10,136 nt of DNA from the NCBI GenBank assembly GCA_003164655.1, contig PLTW01000162.1, forward strand, positions 1-10,136, read 5' to 3'. Both the position numbers and the translations under genes were made by a program. The stretch comes from Actinomycetota bacterium (GTDB lineage: Bacteria; Actinomycetota; Thermoleophilia; UBA2241). This document shows, piece after piece, positions 1-6,688 of this stretch; position 1 is the first letter of the stretch, and each line of letters begins with the position of its first letter. The notes under the pieces were generated by a model. That model searched no databases. It saw only the letters and a list, made by a program, of their open reading frames with translations, and was not told the origin of the DNA.

Positions 1-374
1 GTTCGTGAAAGATCGAGGCTAGCGGCCGCCGCCAGCGCCTCGTCGAGCGTGGAATGTATGGCGAACACTCCCGCAAGGCCGGTGATCTCAAGGATGCGCC
101 GCACACTGCCGGGACCACTGACGAGGTGCAACGCTCCGCCGTCCGGGCCAAGTTCCTTGGCACCGCGGATCAGGACGCCGAGTGCGGTGGAATCGAGAAA
201 GGTTACTGCCGAGAGATCGACGATGACCCGGCGGGCGCCCTCGGCAATGCCTTGCAGGAGGGCCTCTTGGAACTTGGGGGCGGTGTAGAGATCGACCTCG
301 CCGGCGAGGGTCACGACGGCGATGTTGTCCGTGCGTCGCGTCAGCGCGACGTGAAACTGTGGCCTGTCGTCCAA
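1..374 (-). CDS. STAS-domain anti-sigma factor antagonist (SpoIIAA/RsbV-like), 3' end outside window
   Basis: The minus strand reads as an open STAS domain of 124 codons that leaves the window at base 1, so the C-terminus is missing but the domain is nearly complete. Characteristic pieces are AVVTLAGEVDLYTAP (about residues 19-33), RRVIVDLSAVTFLDSTALGVL (48-68) and the closing GLAGVFAIHSTLDEAL (99-114). S62 in DSTALG matches the serine that RsbW-type kinases phosphorylate in RsbV/SpoIIAA. I chose the TTG at 374 because a perfect AGGAGG (complement of 380-385) lies 5 bases upstream and the STAS homology begins right after; no ATG is available. In this family the unphosphorylated form binds an anti-sigma kinase and frees a sigma factor. 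It is divergent from the large kinase/phosphatase at 548, which is a plausible partner (inference). Domain call is firm; the target is unknown. Confidence 0.9.
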   Translation of the reverse strand, partial: MDDRPQFHVALTRRTDNIAVVTLAGEVDLYTAPKFQEALLQGIAEGARRVIVDLSAVTFLDSTALGVLIRGAKELGPDGGALHLVSGPGSVRRILEITGLAGVFAIHSTLDEALAAAASLDLSR

Positions 375-379
375 CTCCG

Positions 380-385
380 CCTCCT
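380..385 (-). promoter_or_regulatory. Shine-Dalgarno AGGAGG deciding the TTG start of the STAS gene
   Basis: The minus strand reads AGGAGG, then CGGAG, then TTG at 374. This site fixes the start of a gene that has no ATG. Confidence 0.75.
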
Positions 386-547
386 GGCGTCCGACGATGC
401 CTTGGCGACCGGCCGGACGCGCCGATTGCAAGCAAGTCTCCGTTGTCGGCGAGGTCGGCGTCAAATCGGCGCTGCCGAGCAAGCTGGCGATCCCGCTGGC
501 GGCAGGGTGGGGGGAACGCTCGATAATGGCGGTGATGCCGGCATACA

Positions 548-3500
548 ATGGGCCGCGTTCCTGTCTTTGGCCGTCCCCCGGGGAGTCAGTTGTCGGGCAG
601 CAGCCTAACGTCGCAGAGCGTGCCGGCGCGCCTGTATTTCCGCGTGCCTCCCCAACCCTCGCATCTGCTGCGTGCCCGCGAACGCATTCGCGACTACCTT
701 CGTCAGTACTGCACAGATCACGAGGTGATCGACGATATCGTGCTTTGTGTTGAGGAGGCCTGCACCAACGCTATCCGCCACAGCGGCGCCGCCCAGGACA
801 TCGAGATCTCGCTGCAGTTCGACCGCGGGTGCCTCGAGGCGCTAGTCAAAGACGGCGGCCGGGGCTTCGACGTGACCCGCTTCGACCCGCAGCGCAGCCC
901 CGACCCCCGTGCCGACCACGGCCGCGGCTTGTTCATCATGGCCGCCCTCATGGACTCATTCGAGCTGAGCTCAGATGGCGGACTTGAGGTGCGCATGGCG
1001 CGACGGGCCGAGCCGCGCTGCGAACCCGCCCCCCTGGAGAGCGGACTCGGTGCACCGCAGGCTACGGGCGGGCGCGGGCGCCGTGAAGCGCGCACCCGCG
1101 CCATGCTCGAGGAGATCGACGAAGCATTCTTCGCCCTGGACTGGGAGTACCGCTATGTGCACGCCAACCGGGTGGCTCTCCAGTTTGCCGGCAAGCCACT
1201 CGACGAGCTGCTCGGCCACACGCCCTGGGAGCTGTTCCCGCAGCTTCAGGGTAGCCCGCTCGTGGAGCACTACCGCCAGGCAATGGAACTCGGCATGCCC
1301 TGCGTCTTTGAGCATTGCTCGGTGGTCAGCGGTGACTGGCTCGAGGTGCGCATCTACCCAACGCCAGCCGGGGTCAGTGCCTACTACCGCGAGATCAACG
1401 AGCGCAAGCGCAGGGAGGATGAGCTCGTCGAGGCGCAGGCGCAGACTGAGCAGGAGCTGCGGGCGACCAGCCAGCTCCTCGAAGCGGCGGACGCACTGGC
1501 CGAGTGGAGAGATCTCGGCGAGGTGGTACGCAGACTCGCCCAGACTGCGCTGCGCTCTACGTCGCACTCGCGAGTGATCGTCGATCTCTGGGACGAGGCT
1601 CGCGACGAGATCGAGGTCGTCGCCTCAGAGGGGCTGCAGCCGCTACCCCTGGGTTCACGCTGGCCGATTGGCGAAGTATCGCTGGCGGCGCGCCAGGCCA
1701 TCGCCGAGCGACAGACGCAGCTCGGTGACTTTGAGGCGCTGCCCAAAGCGCAGCGCGGTCGGGCCGCGGCGCCATATCTGGCGCGCCTGACCCTGCACGT
1801 GCCGCTCGTGCGCCGCGACAAGACGGTCGGCCTACTTGTGGTCGACGACCCGGGTGCGCGCGGCCAGTTCAGCGCGCGCGAGATCCAGGTAGTGGAGGGT
1901 ATTGCCTCCCAGGCTGCGGTGGCCATTGACAACGCGCGGCTTTTTGAGGAGCTGCACCACAGTCGGGAGCGCGAGAGTTTTCTGGCAGACGTGGTCGAGC
2001 AGGCGGAGGTGGCTTTCGGGGTCGGCGCTGCGGATGGTCGCCTGATCTTCTTCAACCAGGCCTTCGCCGACCTCACCGGTTACGCTCGGGAGGAGCTCGA
2101 GGAGAGGGCCCTGACCTGGGCCGTCGACCTCACACCGAAAGAGTGGCGCGAAACCGAGGCGGCGCTGCTGGCCGAGGCTGTCGAGGCACGGCGCGTCGTG
2201 CGTTACGAGAAGGAGTACGTGCGCAAGGACGGCAGTCGCGTGCCCGTCGAACTGGTCGTGCAGCCGATCTTTGGCGACGACGGCAACTTGCTGAACTACC
2301 GCTCCTTTGTGGCAGACATCAGCGAGCGCAAGTGGGCCGAGGAGGCGCTTCGCCAGAGCGCGCGGGCAGCACGCCAGGCCGAGGAGCGCTATCGCAACCT
2401 CTTCGACACCCTAATCGAAGGTTTCTGCGTCATCGAGATGATCTTCGCCGACGGCAATCCGGTCGACTACCGCTTCCTGGAGATCAATCGGGCCTTTGAA
2501 GAGCAAACCGGCCTGCACGACGCGCAAGGCAAGCTGATGCGTGACCTGGCTCCCGATCACGAGCAGCACTGGTTCGATATTTACGGCAAGGTTGCCTTGA
2601 CAGGTGAAGCGGCGCGATTCATGGCTCCGGCCGCGGCCTTGGGTCGCTATTACGACGTCTCTGCCTTTCGCGTGGGCGGTCAGGAGAGCCATCAGGTCGG
2701 CATCGTCTTCAACGACATCAGCGAACGCCATCGCGCCGAGGAAGAGAGGCAGCGCCTGCTCGACGAGTCTCTGGCTCAGGCCGAAGAGCTGCAGACACAA
2801 AGCGAGGAGTTGCGCGCCCAGGGCGAGGAGCTCAAGGCGCACTATGACGAGCAGCTCGTCCAACGCGCCGCGCTCCTGCGCGAGAACGAGCTGCGTGCCG
2901 GTCTGAACGCGATCGGCGAGTTGCTGCACTCCACCCTGGAGCCCGGCGAGGTCATGCGACGCGCCCTGGGTGAAGCGACTCGCGCCCTGGCCATCGACGC
3001 CGCCGCGATCGAGCTCAACGAGGGCGGCGCCTGGCCGACGCGCTATAGCGAGGGCTTGCCCGTCGAGGCATTGGGGGCGCCGCTGATCGGTGAGCCCGTG
3101 ATCGCCCGACTGGTGGCCGACGCAGGCGAGGCGCTGGTGCTAGATGACGTCACTCTCAACGAGATGGTCGGGCCCTTTGCCAGCCGCCATGGCATCCGCT
3201 CACTGATGGCCGTGCCGCTTCTCGCTCGCGATGAGATTCTCGGTGTGCTGCTCTTGGTCGAGCGTCGTGCCGTCCGCCATTTCGAGCCAGCCGAGATCGA
3301 TTTCGCACATCGCCTGGGGAGCCTGGTCGGCTTGGCGATCGAAAACGCTCGTCTCTTCAAGGCCGAAGCCGATGCCGCACGTCTGGCGACAGTGCTCAAC
3401 GAGATGAACGGCTTGATCAACTCGACCCTTGATGCCCGAGAGATTATGCAGACGGTGGTCGAACAGGCTGTGGCTGCGGTGGGGGCAGACAGCGCCATGG

Positions 3501-4570
3501 TGGCGTTGCGCCACGGTGACGATTGGGTGGCCGAGTATGGCTACCCCGAGGTGCCAGGCGTGATCCATGAAAGCGTGCGCACCGATGAGGCGCCGTTCAT
3601 GGTCGCTGCCGTCACAGAGCGTCGCCCGATCGCAATCGATGACTGCGAGACCGACCCGCGCTGCCTGCCCGAGGTCCAGAGACGCTTCGGCGTGCGCTCC
3701 GTGCTCTGTTTGCCGTTGATCGTCAAGGAACAGGTCCTCGGTGTCATCTTCTTCAACCATCACGAGGCGGCGGTCGCCTTCCCGCCGGCAATCGTGGAGT
3801 TCGCCGCCAGGCTTGCCCGAGCGCTCTCGATCGCCTTGGCCAACGCCCAGCTCTACGAGGCTCAGCGCAACATCGCAACGACCTTGCAGGAGAACTTCAT
3901 CCACGAGTTGCCCGCAGTCGCCGGCCTCGAGCTCGGCGTCGTGTCACGGACGGCCAATGAGCCCGAGCTCGTGGGCGGCGACTTCAGCGACGTCTTCGTC
4001 GTGGACGACACACACGTTGTGGCAATCATTGGCGACGTGGCCGGCAAGGGCGTGCGGGCCGCGGGCCTTACTGAGACCGTGCGCAGCACCGTGCGGGCGC
4101 TGGCTGCAGTCGACTGTTCTCCGGCCTTCGTTCTGGCCAAGACCAACGAGCTGCTGCTGCGTTTCGACCCCGACGAGCCCCACGTGACCGCCTTTCTGGC
4201 GGTGCTCGATCCTCACACCGGGCACCTGGGCTATGCCAGCGCCGGCCACCCCGCGCCTATTCATCTCGGTGCCTTCTCCTGTCGGCAACTCGACGTGGCA
4301 TTTGGCCCGCCTCTGGGCTCTTTTGAGCGCCCTTACACAAACTCTCACGCCATGCTCACGCTCGAGGACTACCTGGTCCTCTACACCGACGGCGTGACGG
4401 AGGCTCGTCGCGACGGTGAGCTGCTTGGCGAGCAGCGCCTGCTTGAGATCGTCTCGGGTCTTCGCGGCTGCTCGGCCCAAGAGGTCGCCGAGCGTGTTCG
4501 CGACGCTGCCCTCGAATTCGGCGGTCAGCTTCGCGACGACCTGCAGGTGGTCGTCCTACGCCTCGCCTGA
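548..4570 (+). CDS. Multi-sensor hybrid: RsbW-like HATPase + PAS/GAF array + SpoIIE/RsbU PP2C phosphatase
   Basis: Residues about 30-152 form an HATPase_c_2 (RsbW-like) domain: N box EEACTNAIRHSG (69-80, E70 and N74), G1 DGGRGFD (102-108), G2 HGRGLFIM (124-131). Then come PAS (about 185-288), GAF (310-466), PAS (476-597), PAS (612-732), a Glu/Gln-rich coiled coil (733-780), GAF (782-938) and GAF (945-1103). A PP2C/SpoIIE phosphatase fills 1105-1340, with metal-ligand motifs GGDFSDVF (D1145), IGDVAGKG (D1163), TDGVTEA (D1281) and RDDLQ (D1330, D1331), all intact. No membrane segment is seen, so it is probably cytosolic. In this family the HATPase phosphorylates and the PP2C dephosphorylates STAS proteins; here both activities are on one chain, next to a STAS gene. 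The start is uncertain: ATG 548 has a poor ribosome site, TTG 590 follows GGGGAG, and GTG 620 starts just before the first conserved residues. Sensor ligands cannot be read from sequence. Confidence 0.92.
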   Translation: MGRVPVFGRPPGSQLSGSSLTSQSVPARLYFRVPPQPSHLLRARERIRDYLRQYCTDHEVIDDIVLCVEEACTNAIRHSGAAQDIEISLQFDRGCLEALVKDGGRGFDVTRFDPQRSPDPRADHGRGLFIMAALMDSFELSSDGGLEVRMARRAEPRCEPAPLESGLGAPQATGGRGRREARTRAMLEEIDEAFFALDWEYRYVHANRVALQFAGKPLDELLGHTPWELFPQLQGSPLVEHYRQAMELGMPCVFEHCSVVSGDWLEVRIYPTPAGVSAYYREINERKRREDELVEAQAQTEQELRATSQLLEAADALAEWRDLGEVVRRLAQTALRSTSHSRVIVDLWDEARDEIEVVASEGLQPLPLGSRWPIGEVSLAARQAIAERQTQLGDFEALPKAQRGRAAAPYLARLTLHVPLVRRDKTVGLLVVDDPGARGQFSAREIQVVEGIASQAAVAIDNARLFEELHHSRERESFLADVVEQAEVAFGVGAADGRLIFFNQAFADLTGYAREELEERALTWAVDLTPKEWRETEAALLAEAVEARRVVRYEKEYVRKDGSRVPVELVVQPIFGDDGNLLNYRSFVADISERKWAEEALRQSARAARQAEERYRNLFDTLIEGFCVIEMIFADGNPVDYRFLEINRAFEEQTGLHDAQGKLMRDLAPDHEQHWFDIYGKVALTGEAARFMAPAAALGRYYDVSAFRVGGQESHQVGIVFNDISERHRAEEERQRLLDESLAQAEELQTQSEELRAQGEELKAHYDEQLVQRAALLRENELRAGLNAIGELLHSTLEPGEVMRRALGEATRALAIDAAAIELNEGGAWPTRYSEGLPVEALGAPLIGEPVIARLVADAGEALVLDDVTLNEMVGPFASRHGIRSLMAVPLLARDEILGVLLLVERRAVRHFEPAEIDFAHRLGSLVGLAIENARLFKAEADAARLATVLNEMNGLINSTLDAREIMQTVVEQAVAAVGADSAMVALRHGDDWVAEYGYPEVPGVIHESVRTDEAPFMVAAVTERRPIAIDDCETDPRCLPEVQRRFGVRSVLCLPLIVKEQVLGVIFFNHHEAAVAFPPAIVEFAARLARALSIALANAQLYEAQRNIATTLQENFIHELPAVAGLELGVVSRTANEPELVGGDFSDVFVVDDTHVVAIIGDVAGKGVRAAGLTETVRSTVRALAAVDCSPAFVLAKTNELLLRFDPDEPHVTAFLAVLDPHTGHLGYASAGHPAPIHLGAFSCRQLDVAFGPPLGSFERPYTNSHAMLTLEDYLVLYTDGVTEARRDGELLGEQRLLEIVSGLRGCSAQEVAERVRDAALEFGGQLRDDLQVVVLRLA

Positions 4571-4652
4571 GCGCACTGCGCCGACTACTGGGCGCTGGCG
4601 CGGTTAGGTGTGTGTCGCTACGAAGATCTCGTCAAGCCTGACGGGCGACGGG

Positions 4653-4660
4653 GGAGGAGG
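4653..4660 (+). promoter_or_regulatory. Shine-Dalgarno GGAGGAGG selecting ATG 4668
   Basis: A purine-rich GGAGGAGG lies 7 bases before ATG 4668. The alternative GTG 60 bases upstream has no such site, and the conserved residues all lie after 4668. Confidence 0.7.
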
Positions 4661-4667
4661 CCTTAGC

Positions 4668-5096
4668 ATGAGCGGTCGCAGTTCGGATCGCCCGGCGCCC
4701 ACCGATCGCGTCGGTCTGGTCGGCTGTGTGAAGAGCAAGCTGACCCACCCAGCGCCTGCCGCCGACCTCTATGTCTCGCCCCTCTTTCGCGGCCGGCGCG
4801 CCTTTGTTGACAGGAGTTGCGGACGCTGGTTCATCCTCTCAGCTCTGTATGGTGTTGCTCGACCTGATGTCGTGCTTGTGCCCTATGGCGCCATCTTCAA
4901 TGATGCCTCGCGGGCCGAACGCCGGACCTGGGCCGAGCGGGGGCTGCAGCGTCTTGAGGTTCTTAAGCAGAACCCACCGAACTTCACCTTCATTTTCGCG
5001 TCGGGTGCCTCTCCGGTGTCTGGTTCCCGTTGTGGAACCCGTCTCGAGGGAGGGCGGGACGCCGATATCAGACTGTCACCCGGCCGCGGGAGGTGA
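4668..5096 (+). CDS. DUF6884-like protein, C-terminus probably frameshifted
   Basis: ATG 4668 follows GGAGGAGG (4653-4660) with 7 bases between, which overrides the GTG at 4608. The 142-aa product opens with VGLVGCVKSKLTHPAPAADL and continues with YVSPLFRGRRAF, WFILSALYGVARPD and a YGAIFNDASRAERRTWAER segment, the conserved core of DUF6884 proteins (function unknown, common in actinobacteria). After about residue 110 the similarity fades and the frame ends in an Arg/Gly-rich tail. From about base 5005 the +1 frame reads PLRCLVPVVEPVSREGGTPI, which looks like the expected family C-terminus (YR..LVP.L...GA.V pattern). The simplest reading is a one-base shift near 4995-5012, by mutation or sequence error. 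That second frame stays open into the membrane protein at 5128. It follows the phosphatase gene by 97 bases in the same direction and could be cotranscribed. Family assignment is from memory of the conserved core. Confidence 0.7.
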   Translation: MSGRSSDRPAPTDRVGLVGCVKSKLTHPAPAADLYVSPLFRGRRAFVDRSCGRWFILSALYGVARPDVVLVPYGAIFNDASRAERRTWAERGLQRLEVLKQNPPNFTFIFASGASPVSGSRCGTRLEGGRDADIRLSPGRGR

Positions 5097-5127
5097 CCCA
5101 ATCGGTCCAAACGGGCATCACCGCATT

Positions 5128-5469
5128 ATGTCTAACCTCGCCAAAGTAGGCGCAGCTCTGTTCGTCGCGGCAGAGCTGGCCATCTTCGTGTTCATCGGGG
5201 TCGACTCGCTTTCGTTGCTGGCTGGATGGGCTTTGGCGGCGGTGATAGTGGGCCTATGTGGCTGGCTGATTCGAAGAACGACCCTCGGGGTTGTTGGCGC
5301 GGCGTTGCTGATCCCCGCGTGCCTCGTCTTGGTCACTTGGCTGGGACTGTTCTTCCTGCCGTCAGCCGTCGTGCTCCTCGTGTCGGCCGTGCGTTCTCAG
5401 CGCAGACAACTGAGCGTACCGACGACGATTCCTCACCACGCCCAGACTTCTGGCCTGAGCTGCGGCTGA
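5128..5469 (+). CDS. Small integral membrane protein, or membrane tail of the frameshifted DUF6884 gene
   Basis: The frame encodes 113 aa from ATG 5128 with three hydrophobic stretches: about residues 6-25, 28-48 (ending WLIRR, a likely cytoplasmic anchor) and 54-88, followed by a basic SQRRQ and a polar tail. It belongs to no family I recognise. There is no Shine-Dalgarno within 20 bases of the ATG; the nearest, GGGAGGTGA at 5087-5095, is over 30 bases away. That contrasts with the other small genes here, which have strong sites. The frame is open upstream and carries what looks like the displaced end of the DUF6884 protein, so the ancestral gene may have been one DUF6884-plus-membrane protein. 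It converges with the 55-aa gene ending at 5537. Coding nature is supported by the clean hydrophobic pattern, but the start is weak. Confidence 0.5.
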   Translation: MSNLAKVGAALFVAAELAIFVFIGVDSLSLLAGWALAAVIVGLCGWLIRRTTLGVVGAALLIPACLVLVTWLGLFFLPSAVVLLVSAVRSQRRQLSVPTTIPHHAQTSGLSCG

Positions 5470-5497
5470 ACCTTCGAAGAAGGCCACGGTCGTGCGA

Positions 5498-5513
5498 GTT
5501 GCGGTCGGGCAAC
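5498..5513. terminator. Weak hairpin between convergent genes
   Basis: GTTGC (5498-5502) and GCAAC (5509-5513) pair around a 6-base loop in the 67-base gap between convergent genes. A second hairpin, CCTTC-GAA-GAAGG, is at 5471-5483. Neither has a T-run, so the terminator role is only suggested by location. Confidence 0.22.
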
Positions 5514-5536
5514 TAACTGCCGCCGGGGCAGGCAAT

Positions 5537-5704
5537 TCACGAGTTCTTCAGGAATCTCAAGCCGAAGGCTGCGAACACCATGACAATGCCGATATTCACG
5601 AGAAGCCGTTCCCAGAAGCGATTCTTGAAGAACAGGACATCGACACCGACGACAACGGCTATCAATACCAAGACGAATAGCACCACGTAGGGACTCCTCC
5701 GCAT
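5537..5704 (-). CDS. 55-aa two-helix membrane protein
   Basis: A 55-codon gene on the minus strand, too short for usual ORF cutoffs. It starts at ATG 5704 behind GGGAGGTG (complement of 5711-5718) with 6 bases between, the best ribosome site in this part of the window. The product begins MRRSPYVVLFVLVLIAVVVG, has a short charged link with KNRFWERL (about residues 27-34), then a second hydrophobic helix (about 35-51), and ends RFLKNS. The positive-inside pattern (RR at the N-terminus, K/R at the link and end) supports a two-pass inner-membrane hairpin. It resembles short conserved hypothetical membrane proteins of actinobacteria; no function is known to me. It lies 77 bases downstream of arr in the same direction and may be cotranscribed with it. 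Confidence 0.8.
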   Translation of the reverse strand: MRRSPYVVLFVLVLIAVVVGVDVLFFKNRFWERLLVNIGIVMVFAAFGLRFLKNS

Positions 5705-5753
5705 TTCGATCACCTCCCAAAAGGTCAGCAGTCGCCCTTCCCCGAAGTTGCTG

Positions 5754-5777
5754 GGCTCTCCTGTTGATCCCAGAGCC
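5754..5777 (-). terminator. Possible weak terminator or attenuator after arr
   Basis: GGCTCT and AGAGCC pair across a 12-base loop, starting 5 bases after the arr stop. There is no T-run and the loop is long, so it may only weaken readthrough into the 55-aa gene. Confidence 0.22.
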
Positions 5778-5781
5778 GAAC

Positions 5782-6282
5782 TCAGTCGTCGATCGCCTCA
5801 ATACCAAGTCGTTTGGCTTCCTCAACGTTGTCCTTCATGGCCTTGAGCGCTTCGGGGGAGTGCCCCTGCCACGCTGTGATCTCGCCCGTGACCCGCAGCG
5901 GCTCCCGGGTGCGGTAGGACTTCGTCGGATTGCCTGGGAACTTCTTGTCGGTCAGATTGGGGTCGTCCTCGATCGGGCCGGTCGGCTCCACGGTGTAGAT
6001 CCTGCCGGGACCTTCGCCGAGGGCCAGCTCCGCCCCCCAGGTGGCCGCGTCCAGGGTGCCGGTCAGGTAGACGTAGCTTGCCTGCTTTCCCTTGCCGAAG
6101 TTGGAGCTGTAGCCGGGCCTGATCGGGTCTCCCGGCTTCAGGTTGGCCTTGGTGCCATGGTAGAACCGCCGCACCCCAGTGCCGTGACACGTGGGGCAGG
6201 GCTGCTCGGTGGTGGAACCCTGCCCATGGCAAACGGGGCACGGCTCTGACACGACGAATGGGCCCTCGTTGGTGGGTGCCAT
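5782..6282 (-). CDS. arr: Rifampin ADP-ribosyltransferase Arr with N-terminal CxxCxGxG zinc-ribbon-like extension
   Basis: Residues about 40-166 are a full Arr domain: FYHGTKANLKPGD (40-52), SYVYLTGTLDAATWGAELA (69-87), GEGPGRIYTVEPTGPIEDD (89-107), NLTDKKFPGNPTKSYRTREP (109-128) and GEITAWQGHSPEAL (133-146). The His-Tyr-Asp residues of this family correspond to H42, Y72 and D107. Arr transfers ADP-ribose from NAD+ to a hydroxyl of rifamycin antibiotics, inactivating them in the cytosol. Ordinary Arr is about 140 aa and starts just before the HGTKA motif. This one has 39 extra residues containing CPVCHGQG (15-22) and CPTCHGTG (29-36), the DnaJ-type CxxCxGxG pair that could bind one zinc. ATG 6282 was chosen because AGGAG (complement of 6290-6294) lies 7 bases upstream; the frame is open further back to 6357. 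Resistance is expected from the family; the role of the extension is unknown. Confidence 0.9.
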   Translation of the reverse strand: MAPTNEGPFVVSEPCPVCHGQGSTTEQPCPTCHGTGVRRFYHGTKANLKPGDPIRPGYSSNFGKGKQASYVYLTGTLDAATWGAELALGEGPGRIYTVEPTGPIEDDPNLTDKKFPGNPTKSYRTREPLRVTGEITAWQGHSPEALKAMKDNVEEAKRLGIEAIDD

Positions 6283-6413
6283 CGGCTCGCTCCTCATGCT
6301 GGTCGGCTGCGCCGCCGCGCGACGGTGCGGGTTCACCGGCGTCTGTGGCACACGCATCTCAAGACTCGCGCTTCCGCACTTCCCGCTCGCGACTGTTGAT
6401 TATGCGGCACGAT

Positions 6414-6436
6414 CCGGGGCTTGCCGCAAGCCCCGG
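6414..6436. repeat. Perfect 10-bp inverted repeat, CCG loop
   Basis: CCGGGGCTTG and CAAGCCCCGG flank a 3-base loop. It could be an operator or a strong RNA hairpin in the arr leader, about 130 bases upstream of the arr start. There is no T-run on either side, so a terminator is less likely. Confidence 0.5.
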
Positions 6437-6676
6437 CCGGCGCTATACACTTGACATGGAAAGACTCCTCGCGGGCGGTTGCTCTCAGTCCTCTGCGTCG
6501 CGTCGCGCCGTGACATGGACGGCGACCGTGCACCTCAGTCCGTAGCGAAGGTCGCTTGAGCAACTCGCGGTCTTCGACGATAGAGAGCCCTGTTGCGATC
6601 GGAGGCGACTTTGCCCGCCTCACTCGGGGTTTTCCAGCGGAAGCGCCGGCTGCCGGACACTGACCGGCGTGCCGCT

Positions 6677-6682
6677 AGGAGG
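6677..6682 (+). promoter_or_regulatory. Shine-Dalgarno AGGAGG selecting GTG 6689
   Basis: AGGAGG sits 6 bases before GTG 6689. The overlapping ATG at 6687 is in another frame and too early alternatives lack both a ribosome site and lipoprotein logic. Confidence 0.75.
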
Positions 6683-6688
6683 CACGAT

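Larger units (their letters stand above)
6283..6688. other. Intergenic region between divergent arr and lipoprotein genes
   Basis: About 400 bases with no convincing gene on either strand. It should hold the promoters of arr (leftward) and of the lipoprotein gene (rightward). The only clear structure is the 10-bp perfect inverted repeat at 6414-6436. A TTGACA at 6451 has no suitable -10 box 16-18 bases downstream. Confidence 0.5.

Noticed and set aside
54..608. 184-aa open frame on the plus strand
   Set aside because: It is antisense to the STAS gene, whose protein is clearly recognisable on the minus strand with a perfect ribosome site.
3200..3904. Long open frame antisense to the sensor protein
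   Set aside because: GC-rich coding DNA often leaves antisense frames open; the plus strand carries unmistakable GAF domains.
5492..5680. 62-aa open frame on the plus strand
   Set aside because: It lies antisense to the 55-aa membrane protein, which has the better ribosome site and hydrophobic pattern.
6451..6456. TTGACA as a -35 promoter box
   Set aside because: No recognisable -10 box 16-18 bases downstream (sequence there is GC-rich).
6333..6623. 96-aa minus-strand open frame in the arr-lipoprotein gap
   Set aside because: Arg-rich, low-complexity composition, no ribosome site and no recognisable motif.
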